Assembly (NCBI GenBank): GCA_964532405.1
Contig: CAZHIC010000065.1
Location: forward strand, 1-6,498
Direction of reading: 5' to 3'
Length of the DNA: 6,498 nucleotides
Source: PALSA-1006 sp964532405
GTDB taxonomy: Bacteria; Pseudomonadota; Gammaproteobacteria; Burkholderiales; Gallionellaceae
Position 1 is the stretch's first letter; each line of letters opens with the position of its first letter. This document shows positions 6,401 to 6,498 of this stretch, piece by piece. The notes under the pieces were generated by a model that made no database searches, was not told the DNA's origin, and was given only the letters and a program-made list of their open reading frames with translations. The translations under genes and the position numbers were made by a program.

Positions 6401-6414
6401 TAGGAAAATTCCTA
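6401..6414. promoter_or_regulatory. Interrupted palindrome TAGGAA-AA-TTCCTA, possible operator
   Basis: The six-base arms are perfect inverted repeats around a two-base centre, flanked by CTAC on the left and CTA on the right. A further half-site-like TTCCT follows at 6418-6422. The size and symmetry suit a dimeric DNA-binding protein, for example a LuxR/NarL-type response regulator. That assignment is inference from shape only. Confidence 0.4.
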
Positions 6415-6445
6415 CTATTCCTTAATCCTAGAAAAAGCAGTTGTC

Positions 6446-6469
6446 CACGAAAGGCACGAAAAACACGAA
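6446..6469. repeat. Three CACGAA units at an exact 9-bp period
   Basis: CACGAA begins at 6446, 6455 and 6464, separated by AGG and AAA. Similar periodic CACGAA (or TTCGTG) strings are, to my recollection, widespread in intergenic DNA of environmental bacteria, but I cannot confirm this here. Nothing suggests that it is coding. Confidence 0.55.
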
Positions 6470-6498
6470 CAAAACCAAAGCGCTCACATGCTGCACAA

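Noticed and set aside
1..6498. Insertion sequences, CRISPR arrays, integrase or attachment sites
   Set aside because: I saw no transposase or integrase frame, no regularly spaced long repeats and no tRNA-associated direct repeats.

Overview
The window looks like chromosomal DNA of a Gram-negative proteobacterium. A FimV-type secreted and membrane protein, class I fructose-bisphosphate aldolase of the FbaB type, PurT sequence and HDOD signalling proteins together suggest a beta- or gammaproteobacterium. I lean towards a Nitrosomonadales/Gallionellaceae-like betaproteobacterium, but this is a weak guess from overall protein flavour.

Layout. Bases 1-366 are a relatively AT-rich stretch with no convincing gene and one promoter-like pair. 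Bases 367-4361 form a plus-strand signalling block. It starts with a 592-residue FimV-like protein (signal peptide, FimV N-terminal-type domain, coiled coil, one membrane segment, TPR-like helices, and three copies of a 24-residue pattern resembling c-di-GMP-binding MshEN motifs). Next, overlapping by 4 bp, is a membrane-anchored HDOD protein. Last is a second, soluble HDOD protein that is a gap-free duplicate of the first one's catalytic-like half. A weak hairpin lies in the short gap before the minus-strand gene fbaB (4466-5515), a normal full-length class I aldolase. A 116-bp divergent region separates fbaB from a plus-strand pair: a purT remnant (5632-5898) and, overlapping by 4 bp, a VOC/glyoxalase-family gene (5895-6275). 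The last 223 bp are non-coding and carry a 14-bp interrupted palindrome, three CACGAA units at an exact 9-bp period, and a promoter-like extended -10.

The two most notable points are these. First, purT has lost about 300 internal codons cleanly in frame: the first 41 residues are joined directly to the last 47 or so, which removes the ATP-grasp catalytic core but keeps both gene ends and the overlap with the next gene. Second, the FimV-like/HDOD/HDOD block combines a cell-pole or pilus-type scaffold with candidate c-di-GMP-binding repeats and two HDOD outputs, one tethered to the membrane and one free. I infer that this block is a signalling module linked to surface structures or polarity. 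The sequence supports the domain layout but not the ligand or the output.
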